The translations under genes were made by a program, and so were the position numbers. From NCBI GenBank assembly GCA_030847615.1, contig JAUMIR010000004.1:103678001-103742000 (forward strand): DNA of 64,000 bases. The letters are read 5' to 3'. Origin of the DNA: Gambelia wislizenii (taxonomy: Eukaryota; Chordata; Lepidosauria; Squamata; Crotaphytidae). Under the pieces are notes generated by a model, which saw only the letters and a program-made list of their open reading frames with translations, did no database searches and was not told the DNA's origin. Of the stretch, positions 42,845 through 53,946 are shown in pieces (the first letter of the stretch is position 1; every line of letters starts with the position of its first letter).

Positions 42845-45184
42845 GCAACATCCATATTCACCTTGGGGCTGCCATGATGTAGCAATGCATGTGTGACCAT
42901 AATGCTAACCAGTGAAGTGATTGATGTGTCATGGCCTGATGTGCAATGGGCACTGATGGACATTGGAGTACTCACTGATGCACACCTGGACACCAGGCTA
43001 GGATGTTCCAGAGCATAACAGAAGTGCCTGATGTGCATCAGAAGTACCCAAAGTACACCAGAAATTCCTGATGCACATCTTTGGACTTCGCTAACAGTTT
43101 CATTGTGTTTCTACATATAGATGTGGATTCACAAAGTTACAAAATGTAGACTGTGATGTGGGATCTCAGCCCTCAGCCCTTATCTAAACCTTTCTACACT
43201 GCTCTTCTCTACCTACCTTGGAAAGTAGCACCCAGAGAACATATACTGAGACATGGAAGCAGTGACAGGAAAATAATAATACATTAATATGTCTTTTACC
43301 TACTGACAATTGCCGATACCACTATGGGGAAAAACCATGGTGTTGGAAAGTATTTTCAACTTCATCTAGAGGATGAAAGAAATTGATGCATGTTAAGCTC
43401 TTTTTCCCTGGCATCCCTTGATGTTGTTACATTTCTCTAATGAAGGTTTCCTCCTTATGTGTGGGCCTCCTCTTCAGAGGCAGCCACATGCTCCTACTTG
43501 AGGGGAATTCTGACAGCAAAGCTTCCCAAGGAGCTAACATATTCTCAAGGACCACATTTTGATTTTTGTACTGCTGATCAGAGCAAGAATTATGAAAACC
43601 ATCCGCAGCAGGTTTCCGAGCTCAAGGAAATAGATGAGTTGAGCTGTGCTTTGAAGATCTTATTCCCTAAAGAGGCTGGGGTTGGGGGAGGAGAAGAGAG
43701 GAGAGAAAACAAAACTGAAAGAGGAATAAAGCAGTCTTTCATGGTAGAGTTAAGAACAGGCAGTGGAGAGACTCAGTCATATGGGACTCAAGGCAGGTGA
43801 TGTAGGTTGATACACTGGAAGTTGAGGAGAACACATCTTTAAGACTTCAGCAGGAAAAATAACAAGCACTCTGGGGCAAAGGAACTCAGGACTCCCTCCT
43901 AAATGTGACAAATCTCTCAATTAAAATCACTGGACACCAATTCTGGAATCCCCTGGAATCGTCCATTTGCCAGTCCACTGTCAACTGCAGTGAAGTAGGG
44001 ATAGGGAGGTTTGCTTGTGAAGTATGTGTATGTCAAGGGAGAGGGAAAATCTCTGCAGAGTCAGAAGTGTAACACCAATCTTTTCTCGCCTCCTCTCCAT
44101 GGCTCTATTTTTCATCCATGTCCTCTGTATAATAGAATGGTCTGTGCAAATGCCCCATTCACCTCAGTGTAACCTTTGAAATTCCACAGCTATTAGAAAG
44201 CATTTGCAGACAGAGTAGGCTCTGAAACTTCTGTAGCCATAAGGAATCACTGAGGCTGGACACATAAAGATAAGTATAAAAGAGGAGTGGATATTTTCGG
44301 TTTACAACTCTGATCAGACCTAGCATGTATAGTGGAGCTTAGTGATCCCAAATAATTTTGAACTTGTTCAAAAATATTTGGAGGGCCACAATCATCCAAC
44401 TCTGCTATAAACAGTAGCATAGCTCGGGAAGATAATGGATCGATTGACAGCTAATGTTATGCATGTGTTGCTCTAAGGAGGGTTTAAAAGAAAAAGTTGC
44501 TAAAATTAGGGACGTTTAAAGACACAAATACAAATTATTAGTAAATAAATAGCCATGGCTCCTTGGCATAAATTCAACAGTAACTTTTGTCTTTGGGGCA
44601 GAACCTACATTGTTCACTGTTTCAGTGAAGGGATCAATTTAATTTATGTATAATCCAATATATAGCATTCAACACAGTAATGCTAAAATTTTCAGCAATC
44701 TGCCCAGACCCATACTAGAATTTTGGAGAGACCATCTCCTTCATTTGAGTGGAAGGCTTCCCTGAGGCACAAACACAACTTCAGATTGATTTAATTTAAT
44801 ATTTCAAACTGCTGAATGCAGCTCAGCTTCCGTCTGCCATCTGCTTTAGCGGTTTGCAGTGACAGAGAGCACATTATTATTGTGTTTGCTGAAGCAAGGC
44901 CATTGGTAAAATATTAATTTCCAGAGTTTATGAGATTTGTAGGAAAACAGATTTATCAGTACAATCAAAATTAACCATTTAGTATATTCAAAATAGTAGC
45001 ACCATTCAACATTGTCATTTACACATTAGCTATAGGATGGAACTTAGGGCTTTCTTGATTGTATTCAGCTGCTGTTGGTCTTGCCAGAAAAAGCTATCTG
45101 CTTTTTAAATTGAGTGGTTGCTTGCCTGTTTAGGAATGGGAAAGTCACAAAGAAAATGTTCTAACATGTAGTTCTTATATTTGC

Positions 45185-45216
<32 letters not shown>

Positions 45217-45850
45217 TCGGGTTTGGTGGACAGAGGTTTTGCTGTTACAATAGGCTAGCTCTGTTTAAATTGAATTAGAGCTTTAGAATTTATTTCCTGC
45301 AAACTCATATTCTGACAATGTTTGAATTGGTACCTTGTTAACTTTATTTCTGGTTAAAGTTGTAGGAGATGGCATTGTGCAGTTCAGATAAGTAGTGCAA
45401 GAGGTTAGCTCTCACAATTAGAAGTTGGTTTAAGGATCCTTTTTCTTTTACAGTGGCGGCTGAAGGGTTCTACATCAGTAGGGGTGTAAATCTGTTTCAG
45501 AGTTTAAGTCAGAGGCTCTGTCCAATGTTCTGATCCCTTTTTCCAAAACCAGCTCAGCATTGTAAAGAGCTTGCTTGAAGTTCAAAGACACAGAGTGGTT
45601 TGACCACCCCACTGAAATGGAAGGCATCAGCTGCCACTGTTTATTTACTGAAATATTTGTAACCTCATTTCATCCTTGTGAATAACAATGAAGACAATGT
45701 GCAAGACCAGTGGTGTCATTTGTAGAACTTTCATCACAATGCCTATTTATGCTCAGATAAATGAGAAACCGGTTTCCAAATGGTGAGTACCCCCAATGAT
45801 AAATGGGACACTCATCTCATCTGCTGCTGTCCTCATCTAAAAATGCAGAG
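42845..45850. other. unassigned, includes (CTTT)n at 45186-45218
   Basis: No gene is seen. At 42900-43085 the words TGATGTGCA, TGATGCACA and CAGAAGTACC recur irregularly, perhaps an old minisatellite. A (CTTT)n microsatellite of about eight units lies at 45186-45218. The stretch at 44770-44990 is noted in the findings. Confidence 0.4.
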
Positions 45851-45857
45851 GCTCACC

Positions 45858-46010
45858 TTTGTTGTTAACTGCTATCAAGTCAATTTTGACGTATGTTAAC
45901 CCCATGAATGAGAGACCTCCAAGTCACCCTGTCATCAACAGCCCTGCTCAGGTCTTGCAGACTCAGGGCTGTGGCTTCCTTGACCTGAGTCTATCATCTG
46001 TGATAAAATG
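45858..46010 (-). mobile_element. Bov-B LINE 3' UTR fragment
   Basis: Read in reverse, it contains CTCAGGTCAAGGAAGCC, TGCAAGACCTGAGCAGGGC, TTGATGACAGGGTGACTTGG and AGGTCTCTCATTCATGGGG, then a tail ending TTGACTTGATAGCAGTTAAC. This matches the remembered squamate Bov-B 3' UTR, and its end resembles the tail of the Sauria SINE at 42601. No coding part is present. Confidence 0.68.
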
Positions 46011-46252
46011 CACTCAGGAACTGAATTTGCTGAAGAAGGGAAATAACTCTATTTCCCCCTTTATTATATAAGTTAAGTAAAGGAAGTAGGAGGTTCTTCA
46101 TGCACAGTAAGCCCAGGCCTCTTCACCAGCACAATCTCTCAAGTAAGGGCACTGGTCAAAAGGCCAAACATCATTTTTTTTTAAAAAGCCATAAAATACA
46201 CATAACTGGTTTTCAAAAGGGCAGACAAATCAGTCTATTGTAGCAAATGTGA

Positions 46253-46335
46253 GTACTGTGGCATCTAAAAGACTGACAAAGTTACCATGGGGAAATCTTT
46301 TTCAGATGAAGACCTGCACTATGGGATGCATGAAG
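46253..46335 (-). repeat. worn retroelement tail, relative of 42060-42136
   Basis: ACTGTGGCATCTAAAAGACT and GACAAAGTT followed by CAGATGAAG show the same arrangement as the 42060 copy. Clade assignment (Penelope-type tail) is inference. Confidence 0.4.
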
Positions 46336-46339
46336 TGTC

Positions 46340-47138
46340 ATCCATAATTTTAGGTATGTATAGCACACACAGTTGTAGGAGGGTAAAAGGTAGATTGTGA
46401 AGTCAGAAGGAAAATTAAATGCAGACTGAAAACACAGTGACATTTATAAAAACTGACCATATAGTAAACTATTGTTTGATAAAACCCAAATCATCCTGGC
46501 ACTAAATAAGGAAATTACTATGTGTAATGTGCTATGAAACCTTTATCCTGGTTCAAAGCTGCAGTGATAGACAAGACGATGAACGGTAACACAAAAGATT
46601 ATAATCTCTCTTGTTTGATCCACAGTGACCACTTTAAGGTCAGGGATAGAGTGTCCTGACAACTGCTGCGTGTCTTGAGCTTGAAGCTCTCTCATTCCTC
46701 CTTCAATACTCTGTTCTTGATATCAGATTTGTAGCTATTAAAAAGATTTAGAAAAAGTGTGAAAAAACTGCATGCTTGGACAAGAGATGGACAAATATAT
46801 ATAACCAGTGTGTGTCACTCTTTTATATTCAGTCACAATCCAACCCAGCTATCTTGTTCATTCATCTGCACTACTGGTTTTTGGGAGGACTGGGGGAGAT
46901 CCACGTGAAGGTTTATATCTATTTTATATGCAACTTGCCCATTGACAGAAGTCTGCAGTCCACAGGACAATGTGTTGAGATCTAAATATTTCACTCAGAA
47001 AGTGTGAATTAAGCCATTTCACATAAAATGCAGACAAATAGAATCCTCCTGGTTCACTAAGTTCATGTGGGTGATAACAACCTTCAAGGACCTTGGAGGC
47101 TTAAAGGTCAACAACAGCACTGTAGATGAAGCCCCAAA
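46340..47138. other. unassigned non-coding sequence
   Basis: No gene or repeat is recognised. Confidence 0.4.
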
Positions 47139-47186
47139 CTGAGGACTTTATCAGACACAGCAAAAACTGCATCAGAAGAACTCTAT

Positions 47187-47197
47187 GAGAACAGAAA
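47187..47197 (+). repeat. L1 target-site duplication, left
   Basis: GAGAACAGAAA, identical to 54347-54357 beyond the A tail. Confidence 0.88.
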
Positions 47198-49054
47198 TAG
47201 AACTTCCGGTTCTGTGGGAGGAGGCGACGGTCGGCTTGCGAGTGCGCTCCGCAGGCTTGGCCACCGAGAAAGGCAAATTGGTGGGTGCTATTCCCTCCAA
47301 GGTGCCCCAGTCGGGGAAGACAGGGTGCCCGGGACTGGCTGTTGTCAAAGGACGCCACTTTTGACTCCTCTGAAGCTCCGCTGAGCTCCACTGGATGACG
47401 AGGTGAGCGTCAGACAGAGCAGTAGCCGTTGCCTCTCAGAGGGAGCTATTTGCTCCGAGCCTCCGCAACCCACAGGCTAACATAGCTTCGGACAGTAAAG
47501 CAAAGTATTGGAGTTAATTTTATTCATCCAAAGAGGTCAGAGATATCTTTAGCTGAAATTAATTTTGTCTGCGGGAAACAGAAGCAGACGGAAGTGGGGC
47601 GGCGCAATAAGAACAGCTGTCGTCGCTCTAAGAAGCTGAGACGCTGAGGTGGAGCGCGGAGTACACGGGCGTTGGGTGTGCCTCCGAGAAGAGGAGTGGA
47701 GAAGAGAAAGTGAGGGGAGAGACTGAAAGGAGACAGTGTGTCAGAAGCAAGACCAGTGAGACGCTGAGGTGAAACGCGGAGCTCGAGGGCGTTGGGGGTG
47801 CCTCCGAGAAGAGGAGTGGAGAGGAGAAAGTGAGGGGAGAGACCGAAAGGAGATAGAGTGGTCGGAAGCAAGATCAATGAGACGCTGAGGTGAAACGCTG
47901 AGGTGAAACGCGTAGCTCGTGGGCGTTGGGTGTGTCTCCGAGAAGAGGAGTGGAGAAGAGAAAGTGAGGGGAGAGACTGAAAGGAGACAGTGTGTCAGAA
48001 GCAAGAACAGTGAGATCAGTGAAGGACGGAAAAGGAGACGGAGCTGTAGAGAACTGTGAGTTGAGAGCGGAGTTGAGAAAAAAGAAGAAAGAAAGATTGA
48101 CCTCCCAATGGGACTTTGTTTGAATAGGTTCAGATAACCAAGCAAAGCAAAGCTTGGTTTATTTTTCGGTTGCGGTTTGCTGGCAAGTGTGGAAACACAT
48201 GGAAAGAGGACTAAGTTGGTGAAGAGTTTAAAGTAGCGAAGAAAGGAAAGAAGCATTATAAAGGAAAGAAGTGAAGGAAAAAGGGACTAGAGGGGGGTTT
48301 TACTTAAACAAATTTGTAATTTAGAACTGACAAATTGAATTGGAAGAACTGTGTTGATAACCATTGGATTGTAATGTATTGGTACCGTGATAGGTGTTGG
48401 TGCAGGAATTGATTATACTAATTACATTAAGAAATCCTTATTCAGTAACTGACACAGGAGGGGGAGATAGAGCTTAGGAATCTGTATCGCCATTGATTAA
48501 TCAATTAATGTATGAGAACAGATCACACAATATATGCTAACTCTTAATCTTTAATCTGAAAGTTATCAATAACTGATTGCTTTAGTTAAGAGCAAGGTAT
48601 AGAATATTAGTAAGAGCCTGGAGTTTGGAGTTGCTTAATTTGTACTGAAAGAAGAGTCGTAAGAAATTGTGTCAAAATTGCTACCTTTATACGGCTGAAG
48701 GGAAGTGGCTCATCTATATTCGGGCTAAGGGAATTATTAACTAATATTGGAAGATATTGGAAAATAATAACCAAGACGGGGAATTGTTGTGGGGATTTAA
48801 AGAATTCAGAAGGATTATAAAAATAGGATTTAACCATACAGGTTTAGGAAAACGAAGAGAATAGAAGTACAAGGATTAGGAGGGAAGAGATTGATTTATA
48901 TCTGGTAACAAGGGTGGTTTGCGTGTTTAAAGGGAAAGAAAATAGAAGACGGAATAATAAAAAAGAAGCTACAGGGACAGATATATTGTGTACTGTCCCG
49001 AGCCTTTGGTACAACAAAAGAAGGGAAGATAGTGTGGAAAGAAAGAAACATAAA
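47198..49054 (+). promoter_or_regulatory. L1 5' UTR / internal promoter region
   Basis: The 1.86-kb leader starts AACTTCCGGTTCTGTGGG, whose CTTCCGG core resembles an ETS-factor site, common in CpG-rich promoters. The first part is GC- and CpG-rich and the monomer array follows. The last 900 bp are A-rich with upstream start codons. Promoter function is inferred from position. Confidence 0.65.
47638..48013 (+). repeat. three 120-bp promoter monomers of the L1
   Basis: GAGACGCTGAGG starts units at 47638, 47758 and 47879, spacing 120 and 121 bp. Each contains GGGCGTTGGG.GTG, CTCCGAGAAGAGGAGTGGAG and AAAGTGAGGGGAGAGA. The third begins with a short internal duplication of CGCTGAGGTGAAA. Units differ at only a few sites. 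Confidence 0.93.
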
Positions 49055-50158
49055 ATGGCTTCAGGTATAAGATCCAGGGCATATACGACATCACAAACAA
49101 CATTGACCAGAAGAGGTTCTATAGAAATGCCAAAACAAGTAGATACAAATGCGCAGATATTACAGGAGATAAGAGAGATGAAAAGGGATATGAACGAAGG
49201 TTTTAAAAGCTTGAGGAAAGAATTAAAAGCAGATATGGAGAGACTTGGTAAAAGGATAGATAAAATAGTGTCCGAGATGAAAGAGATGAAAGATGATTTG
49301 GAGGAGGTTAAAAGTAGAACAGGATGGTTAGAGACTCAATCTGAGGCTTTAAGGGTGAACCAAGAAAAAGAAAAAAATCTTAACTTAGTGCAAGAAATAA
49401 GGTATCGAGAGAAATGTATTAAGCTAAGAGGTTTACCAGAAAAAACGAAGGAGAACTTGTTTGACAGAATTATTCCTCCAATGGCAGAGTTTATGGAAAT
49501 GACGGAGGAAGAGCTATTACAACAGACAGACAAAATGTTTAGAATAAGCACAGCCATTGCTAAGGAAAAAAAGGTCCCAAGAGACATTGTGATTACTTAT
49601 ACAAAATCATCTCTAAGAGATAGTATAATACAGAGAAGCTACAATGGAAAATTAGAGATAGAAGGACAAGAAATACAGATTTTTAAGGACACACCGGCAG
49701 AAATACTTAGGAAAAGACAAGATTACAGATTTTTGACACAAAGATTAAAAAATAAAGGTATAAACTATAGATGGGAGAGAATCGAAGGTATTTCATTTAC
49801 CTATTATCAAAAAAGATATAGGATTAACACAATTGAAAAAGCTAAGGAATTCATGGAGAAATTAAATCAGGATGAGGAAAAGTATGATTTGAAGAGGAGA
49901 AGGAAAAAGAAGAATATGGAGGAAGATAAGGAAATAAAAGAACATCGAGACAGAGGAAATGGTAAAAGAAGGGTCGAGGAGGAAGAAGATGGAGAAGAAG
50001 GAGAGGAAGTGACGGAAGAAGAGGTAGAAGGGGGGGAAATACAAGACGTAAAAGAACACGAATCTAACTTAGACAAATCGGAAACTGAGAACGAAGAAGA
50101 AGGGGAGGAAGGACAAGAGAAACGAGAAAAGAAAGAAGTAGAGGAGAAAACGTTTTGA
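49055..50158 (+). CDS. L1 ORF1 protein (RNA-binding nucleic acid chaperone)
   Basis: The protein has 367 residues. ORF1p trimerises and coats L1 RNA in the cytoplasmic ribonucleoprotein. Residues about 27-112 are a heptad-rich coiled coil (MKRDMNEGFKSLRKELKADM, ERLGKRIDKIVSEMKEMKDD). Residues about 113-205 match the RRM region (YREKCIKLRGLPEKTKENLF), and about 206-272 the C-terminal RNA-binding domain (FKDTPAEILRKRQDYRFLTQ). Residues 275-367 are an unusual highly charged tail, first basic (KRRRKKK) then very rich in Glu. The start chosen is the ATG at 49055 (AAAATGG, good context); the same frame is open upstream to 48914 without ATG. It ends 32 bp before the ORF2 ATG. Confidence 0.93.
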   Translation: MASGIRSRAYTTSQTTLTRRGSIEMPKQVDTNAQILQEIREMKRDMNEGFKSLRKELKADMERLGKRIDKIVSEMKEMKDDLEEVKSRTGWLETQSEALRVNQEKEKNLNLVQEIRYREKCIKLRGLPEKTKENLFDRIIPPMAEFMEMTEEELLQQTDKMFRISTAIAKEKKVPRDIVITYTKSSLRDSIIQRSYNGKLEIEGQEIQIFKDTPAEILRKRQDYRFLTQRLKNKGINYRWERIEGISFTYYQKRYRINTIEKAKEFMEKLNQDEEKYDLKRRRKKKNMEEDKEIKEHRDRGNGKRRVEEEEDGEEGEEVTEEEVEGGEIQDVKEHESNLDKSETENEEEGEEGQEKREKKEVEEKTF

Positions 50159-50190
50159 AGCTTAGGAGCAACCAACTAATAGAGAACACT

Positions 50191-53100
50191 ATGACCCTCT
50201 CCATAATAACCTGGAACGTAAAAGGATTGAACACCCCAGAAAAACGTAGAAGAATCTATCATTATTTAGAAAGACAAGGCGCGGATGTCATAGCAATTCA
50301 GGAAACTAGAATAAGAGACAAAGATAATAAATATTTAAACAATAAGAAATTAGGCCAGGTTTTTTACGCACTAGCTGAGCAGAAGAAAAAAGGGGTGGCA
50401 ATATATGTTAGGAAAAACTATGAGGCCAAGGAGACCCTAAGAGATAAGAACGGGCATTATGTTGGGGTCGAGATAAGATTGCCGAACTATAGGGTTACAG
50501 TGATTGTAGTATATGCGCCGTTGGTTAAAAAGAGTCATTTCTATAGTCAACTTAAGACAGAACTAACAAAATTAAACACCGAGAACATTATTATTACAGG
50601 AGACTTTAATGGAGTATGGGATTGTCATAGAGATAGATCGACACAAGGGAAGAATAAGAAAACTCATGGTAATCTCCCATTGATTTGTGAAGAGATAATG
50701 GAAGAAAATAACTTGATTGATGTATGGCAATATAAAAAAGGAAATGAGAAAGGATATACGTTCTACTCAGATGTACATAGATCGTGGTCCAGAATAGATA
50801 TGTTCTGGGTGGCAAAAGAATTTGGCCCTAAAATAAAAGACATAGATATATTACCCAAAATATTATCTGACCATAATCCGTTAAGAATCACATTGCATAA
50901 AAAAAGGAATGATTATACTTGGAGGTTGAAAGAAACTTTGTTGAAGGATGTACAGTTTGTTCAAAGAATTAAGGAAGAAACAAAGAGATATTTTGAAGTA
51001 AATAACTCACAGGAAGTTCCAAATAAGATAATATGGGATGCCTATAAAGCGACGATAAGGGGCTTGTTTTTACAGAAAGGAGCTGAACTGCATAAGTGGA
51101 AAAGGTCCAAAAAGGATAGTTTACTACTAGAACTTAAAGAAAAAGAAAGAATACTAAGACAAGAACCGGGGAATATAAAGGCGCTGGGTGAAATAAGATA
51201 CATTCAAAATGAAATAAATCAGGAGATGACAGAGGAGATTGGATATAAGCTTAAAAGACTTAAACAAAATTACTTTGCAAATGCAAACAAGGTAGGAAGA
51301 TGGCTGGCGTATAGGCTTAAAAAGGAGAAAGATAAAAAGCTCATAACAGAAATCAGAGATGAGAATAGAACTTATACGGAACAAAGAGAAATAGTAAAGA
51401 AATTCATGCAATTTTATACAAAATTGTATGTAGATAAGGAGAGAGGAATAGAGGAGAGTGTTGAGATGAAAGAATATCTAAAGAAGAGTAAAGTAAGGAA
51501 ATTAACAGAGGATCAAAAGGGAAAACTAGCAGGATCAATAACCACACAAGAAATCTCTAGGGCGATAAAAAATCTGAAGATAGGGAAGTCGCCAGGCCCA
51601 GATGGGTTTACGGCAGAATTTTATAAAACTGTTGAAGAAGAGATTATAGTACAAATGGCGGAAATGATGAACAAGATCAAAGACGAAGGTATTCCGGAAT
51701 CTTGGGAAACAGCGGAGATTGCTTTAATTCCAAAGGAAGGGAAGGATACAACAGATGTAAAGAATTACCGCCCAATATCTCTATTGAACGTAGATTATAA
51801 GATCTATGCGATGATACTGGCCAATAGGTTAAAAGCAGTACTGACAGAATACATTCATCCAGATCAAAGGGGCTTTCTCCCAGGAAGAACAATGGCAAAT
51901 AACATAAGATCTGTTTTGAATATGTTAGAATACTATGAGAAAAACAACGAAAAAAAAGTGGCTTTAATATTCGCGGACGCGGAGAAAGCCTTTGACAATT
52001 TAAGATGGTCTTTTCTGAAAGAAGTCTTAAAAGTGATAGAAGTGGGGGAAGATTTTTATCAATTCGTGGAACAAATTTACAAAACCCAAAAAGCATGCCT
52101 AATAGTTAATGGAGAAAGATCAAATCTAATCAATATACAGAAGGGAACGAGGCAAGGATGCCCCCTGTCCCCATTACTATTTATCATGGCCATGGAGATC
52201 CTAAATAAGGAAATCAGAGATGATAATAAGATCACTGGGTTGAAACATAAAGGACAAGAATATAAGGTATTAGCATACGCGGATGATTTACTGTTGGTAC
52301 TTCAGGAACCTTTAAAAAATATGGATAAACTACTGCAAATAATAGAGAAATATGGGAAATTCTCTGGATTCAAGATTAATAAAGATAAAACCGTTATAAT
52401 AACTAAAAATTTAACAAAAGAGGAGGAGAGCCAACTAGAAAAAAATTCTGGATGTAAGATTGCAAATAAGGTAAAATATCTAGGGATATGGATAAGTAAG
52501 AGAAACAGAGAATTGTATGAGAATAATTATAAGAAAACCTGGAAACAAATAAAAGAAGATCTTAAAAGGTGGCAAAAGCTCAATATATCATTGTTAGGGA
52601 AAATTGCAACTATAAAAATGAACGTATTGCCAAGAATGATGTTTCTATTTCAAAATTTAATAATTCTGAACAACGACAAACCATTTATGGAATGGACGAA
52701 GGATTTGAAAGATTTTATTTGGAACGGACGGAAGCCAAGGATAAAATGGACAACGATTATAGATGCTAAGAGCAGGGGGGGTTTGGCATTCCCGGATCTT
52801 AAATTATACTATAACGCATGCAGTTTAAGCTGGTTAAGTGAGTGGATAAAACTTAAAAATACAAGACTGATAAATTTGGAGCGTTGTAATCTAAAGTTCG
52901 GGCTCCACGCTTATTTATGGTACGGGAAATCTAAAATTGATAAGGAATTTATAAATCATACGGTGAGGGGACCCCTGTTGAGAACATGGCTGAAGATAAA
53001 GCAAAAATTCTATGAGGGCATACCTATGTGGATATCTCCGGTAGAAGCGTTTCAGGAAAGGTGGTTAAAGGAGGAAGATTGGATTAGATATAAAGAGTTA

Positions 53101-53946
53101 ATAAAGTGGATTGATGAAAAAGAGTATCAACTGAACACAAAAGAGGAAATGAAAGCAAAAGATCATAATATCCAATGGTTTACATATTCTCAGATACAAA
53201 GCAGGTTTAAAGAAGACAAGATTAAATATGGTTTTGTGAGGAAATATAATGAGATTGATAATATAATTTGGGACAAAGATAGGAGGAAAATCACGAAATT
53301 TTATAAGTTGCTTCTGGAAAGGGATTTAGAGAGAGAAACAATTAAAGAATCAATGGTAAGATGGGCAAGGGATATAGGAGACACGATAAGCTTGTTGGAA
53401 TGGGAAAACGCTTGGAGTAAATCAAATTGCTTTACGGCAAATCAAGATCTAAAAGAAAATTTCGTGAAGATCTCTAACAGGTGGTACCTCACACCAGTTA
53501 GAATGAATAAAGTATACAAAAATGTAAGTAAAAAGTGTTGGAGGTGTGAAAAGGAAGTGGGGTCGTTATATCACATGTGGTGGGGGTGCACAGTAATAAA
53601 GAGATTCTGGTTGAAAATACATAGAATTATACAGAAGATGTTACAGATAAATTTTATTATGGACCCAAAGCTATATTTATTAAATATGACAGTGGTGTTA
53701 GAGAAACAAATAGAGAGGAAATATTGGAGAGTTTTACTATATTTAATCTCATCAGCAAGATTAAAGATAGCCGCCTACTGGAAAAGAAAAGAGGCTCCGG
53801 AGGTAGAGGAATGGTTAAACAAACTTTTAGAAATGAAAGACAATGACAAATTGACCAGAATAGTAAACAAAGGGAACATAGAGGAACTTAATAAAGAATG
53901 GGAGGCAGTAACGCAATATTTGAGTAGACGGTGGAAACTCACATAA
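50191..53946 (+). CDS. L1 ORF2 protein: endonuclease and reverse transcriptase
   Basis: The protein has 1251 residues, close to the usual L1 length. The N-terminal APE-type endonuclease shows ITWNVKGLN (N9), AIQETRI (E38), VVYAP (Y109), GDFNGVWD (D138, N140), SRIDMFW (D203) and SDHNP (D227, H228). The reverse transcriptase shows KSPGPDGFTAEFYK (about 466-479), NYRPISLLN, GFLPGRTMANNI, motif A FADAEKAFD (D596), motif B GTRQGCPLSPLLF (about 652-664) and motif C AYADDLLL (D698, D699). A C-terminal zinc knuckle CWRCEKEVGSLYHMWWGC has Cys 1116, Cys 1119, His 1128 and Cys 1133. The frame also opens at a TTG at 50155, but the ATG at 50191 gives the canonical endonuclease start. Translation probably depends on reinitiation or an unconventional route after ORF1. 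No key residue is missing. Confidence 0.96.
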   Translation: MTLSIITWNVKGLNTPEKRRRIYHYLERQGADVIAIQETRIRDKDNKYLNNKKLGQVFYALAEQKKKGVAIYVRKNYEAKETLRDKNGHYVGVEIRLPNYRVTVIVVYAPLVKKSHFYSQLKTELTKLNTENIIITGDFNGVWDCHRDRSTQGKNKKTHGNLPLICEEIMEENNLIDVWQYKKGNEKGYTFYSDVHRSWSRIDMFWVAKEFGPKIKDIDILPKILSDHNPLRITLHKKRNDYTWRLKETLLKDVQFVQRIKEETKRYFEVNNSQEVPNKIIWDAYKATIRGLFLQKGAELHKWKRSKKDSLLLELKEKERILRQEPGNIKALGEIRYIQNEINQEMTEEIGYKLKRLKQNYFANANKVGRWLAYRLKKEKDKKLITEIRDENRTYTEQREIVKKFMQFYTKLYVDKERGIEESVEMKEYLKKSKVRKLTEDQKGKLAGSITTQEISRAIKNLKIGKSPGPDGFTAEFYKTVEEEIIVQMAEMMNKIKDEGIPESWETAEIALIPKEGKDTTDVKNYRPISLLNVDYKIYAMILANRLKAVLTEYIHPDQRGFLPGRTMANNIRSVLNMLEYYEKNNEKKVALIFADAEKAFDNLRWSFLKEVLKVIEVGEDFYQFVEQIYKTQKACLIVNGERSNLINIQKGTRQGCPLSPLLFIMAMEILNKEIRDDNKITGLKHKGQEYKVLAYADDLLLVLQEPLKNMDKLLQIIEKYGKFSGFKINKDKTVIITKNLTKEEESQLEKNSGCKIANKVKYLGIWISKRNRELYENNYKKTWKQIKEDLKRWQKLNISLLGKIATIKMNVLPRMMFLFQNLIILNNDKPFMEWTKDLKDFIWNGRKPRIKWTTIIDAKSRGGLAFPDLKLYYNACSLSWLSEWIKLKNTRLINLERCNLKFGLHAYLWYGKSKIDKEFINHTVRGPLLRTWLKIKQKFYEGIPMWISPVEAFQERWLKEEDWIRYKELIKWIDEKEYQLNTKEEMKAKDHNIQWFTYSQIQSRFKEDKIKYGFVRKYNEIDNIIWDKDRRKITKFYKLLLERDLERETIKESMVRWARDIGDTISLLEWENAWSKSNCFTANQDLKENFVKISNRWYLTPVRMNKVYKNVSKKCWRCEKEVGSLYHMWWGCTVIKRFWLKIHRIIQKMLQINFIMDPKLYLLNMTVVLEKQIERKYWRVLLYLISSARLKIAAYWKRKEAPEVEEWLNKLLEMKDNDKLTRIVNKGNIEELNKEWEAVTQYLSRRWKLT

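Noticed and set aside
43459..43800. 113-codon plus-strand frame starting MWASSSEAATCSYL
   Set aside because: No recognisable domain, ordinary length for chance in this composition, and no splice or promoter support.
48914..49054. Upstream extension of ORF1 from a GTG at 48914
   Set aside because: Eukaryotic initiation at GTG is unlikely. The ATG at 49055 has a good context and begins a typical ORF1 N-terminus.
50155..50190. ORF2 starting at TTG overlapping the ORF1 stop
   Set aside because: It is not an ATG; the canonical endonuclease begins right after the ATG at 50191. Overlap-coupled translation cannot be excluded but is not needed.
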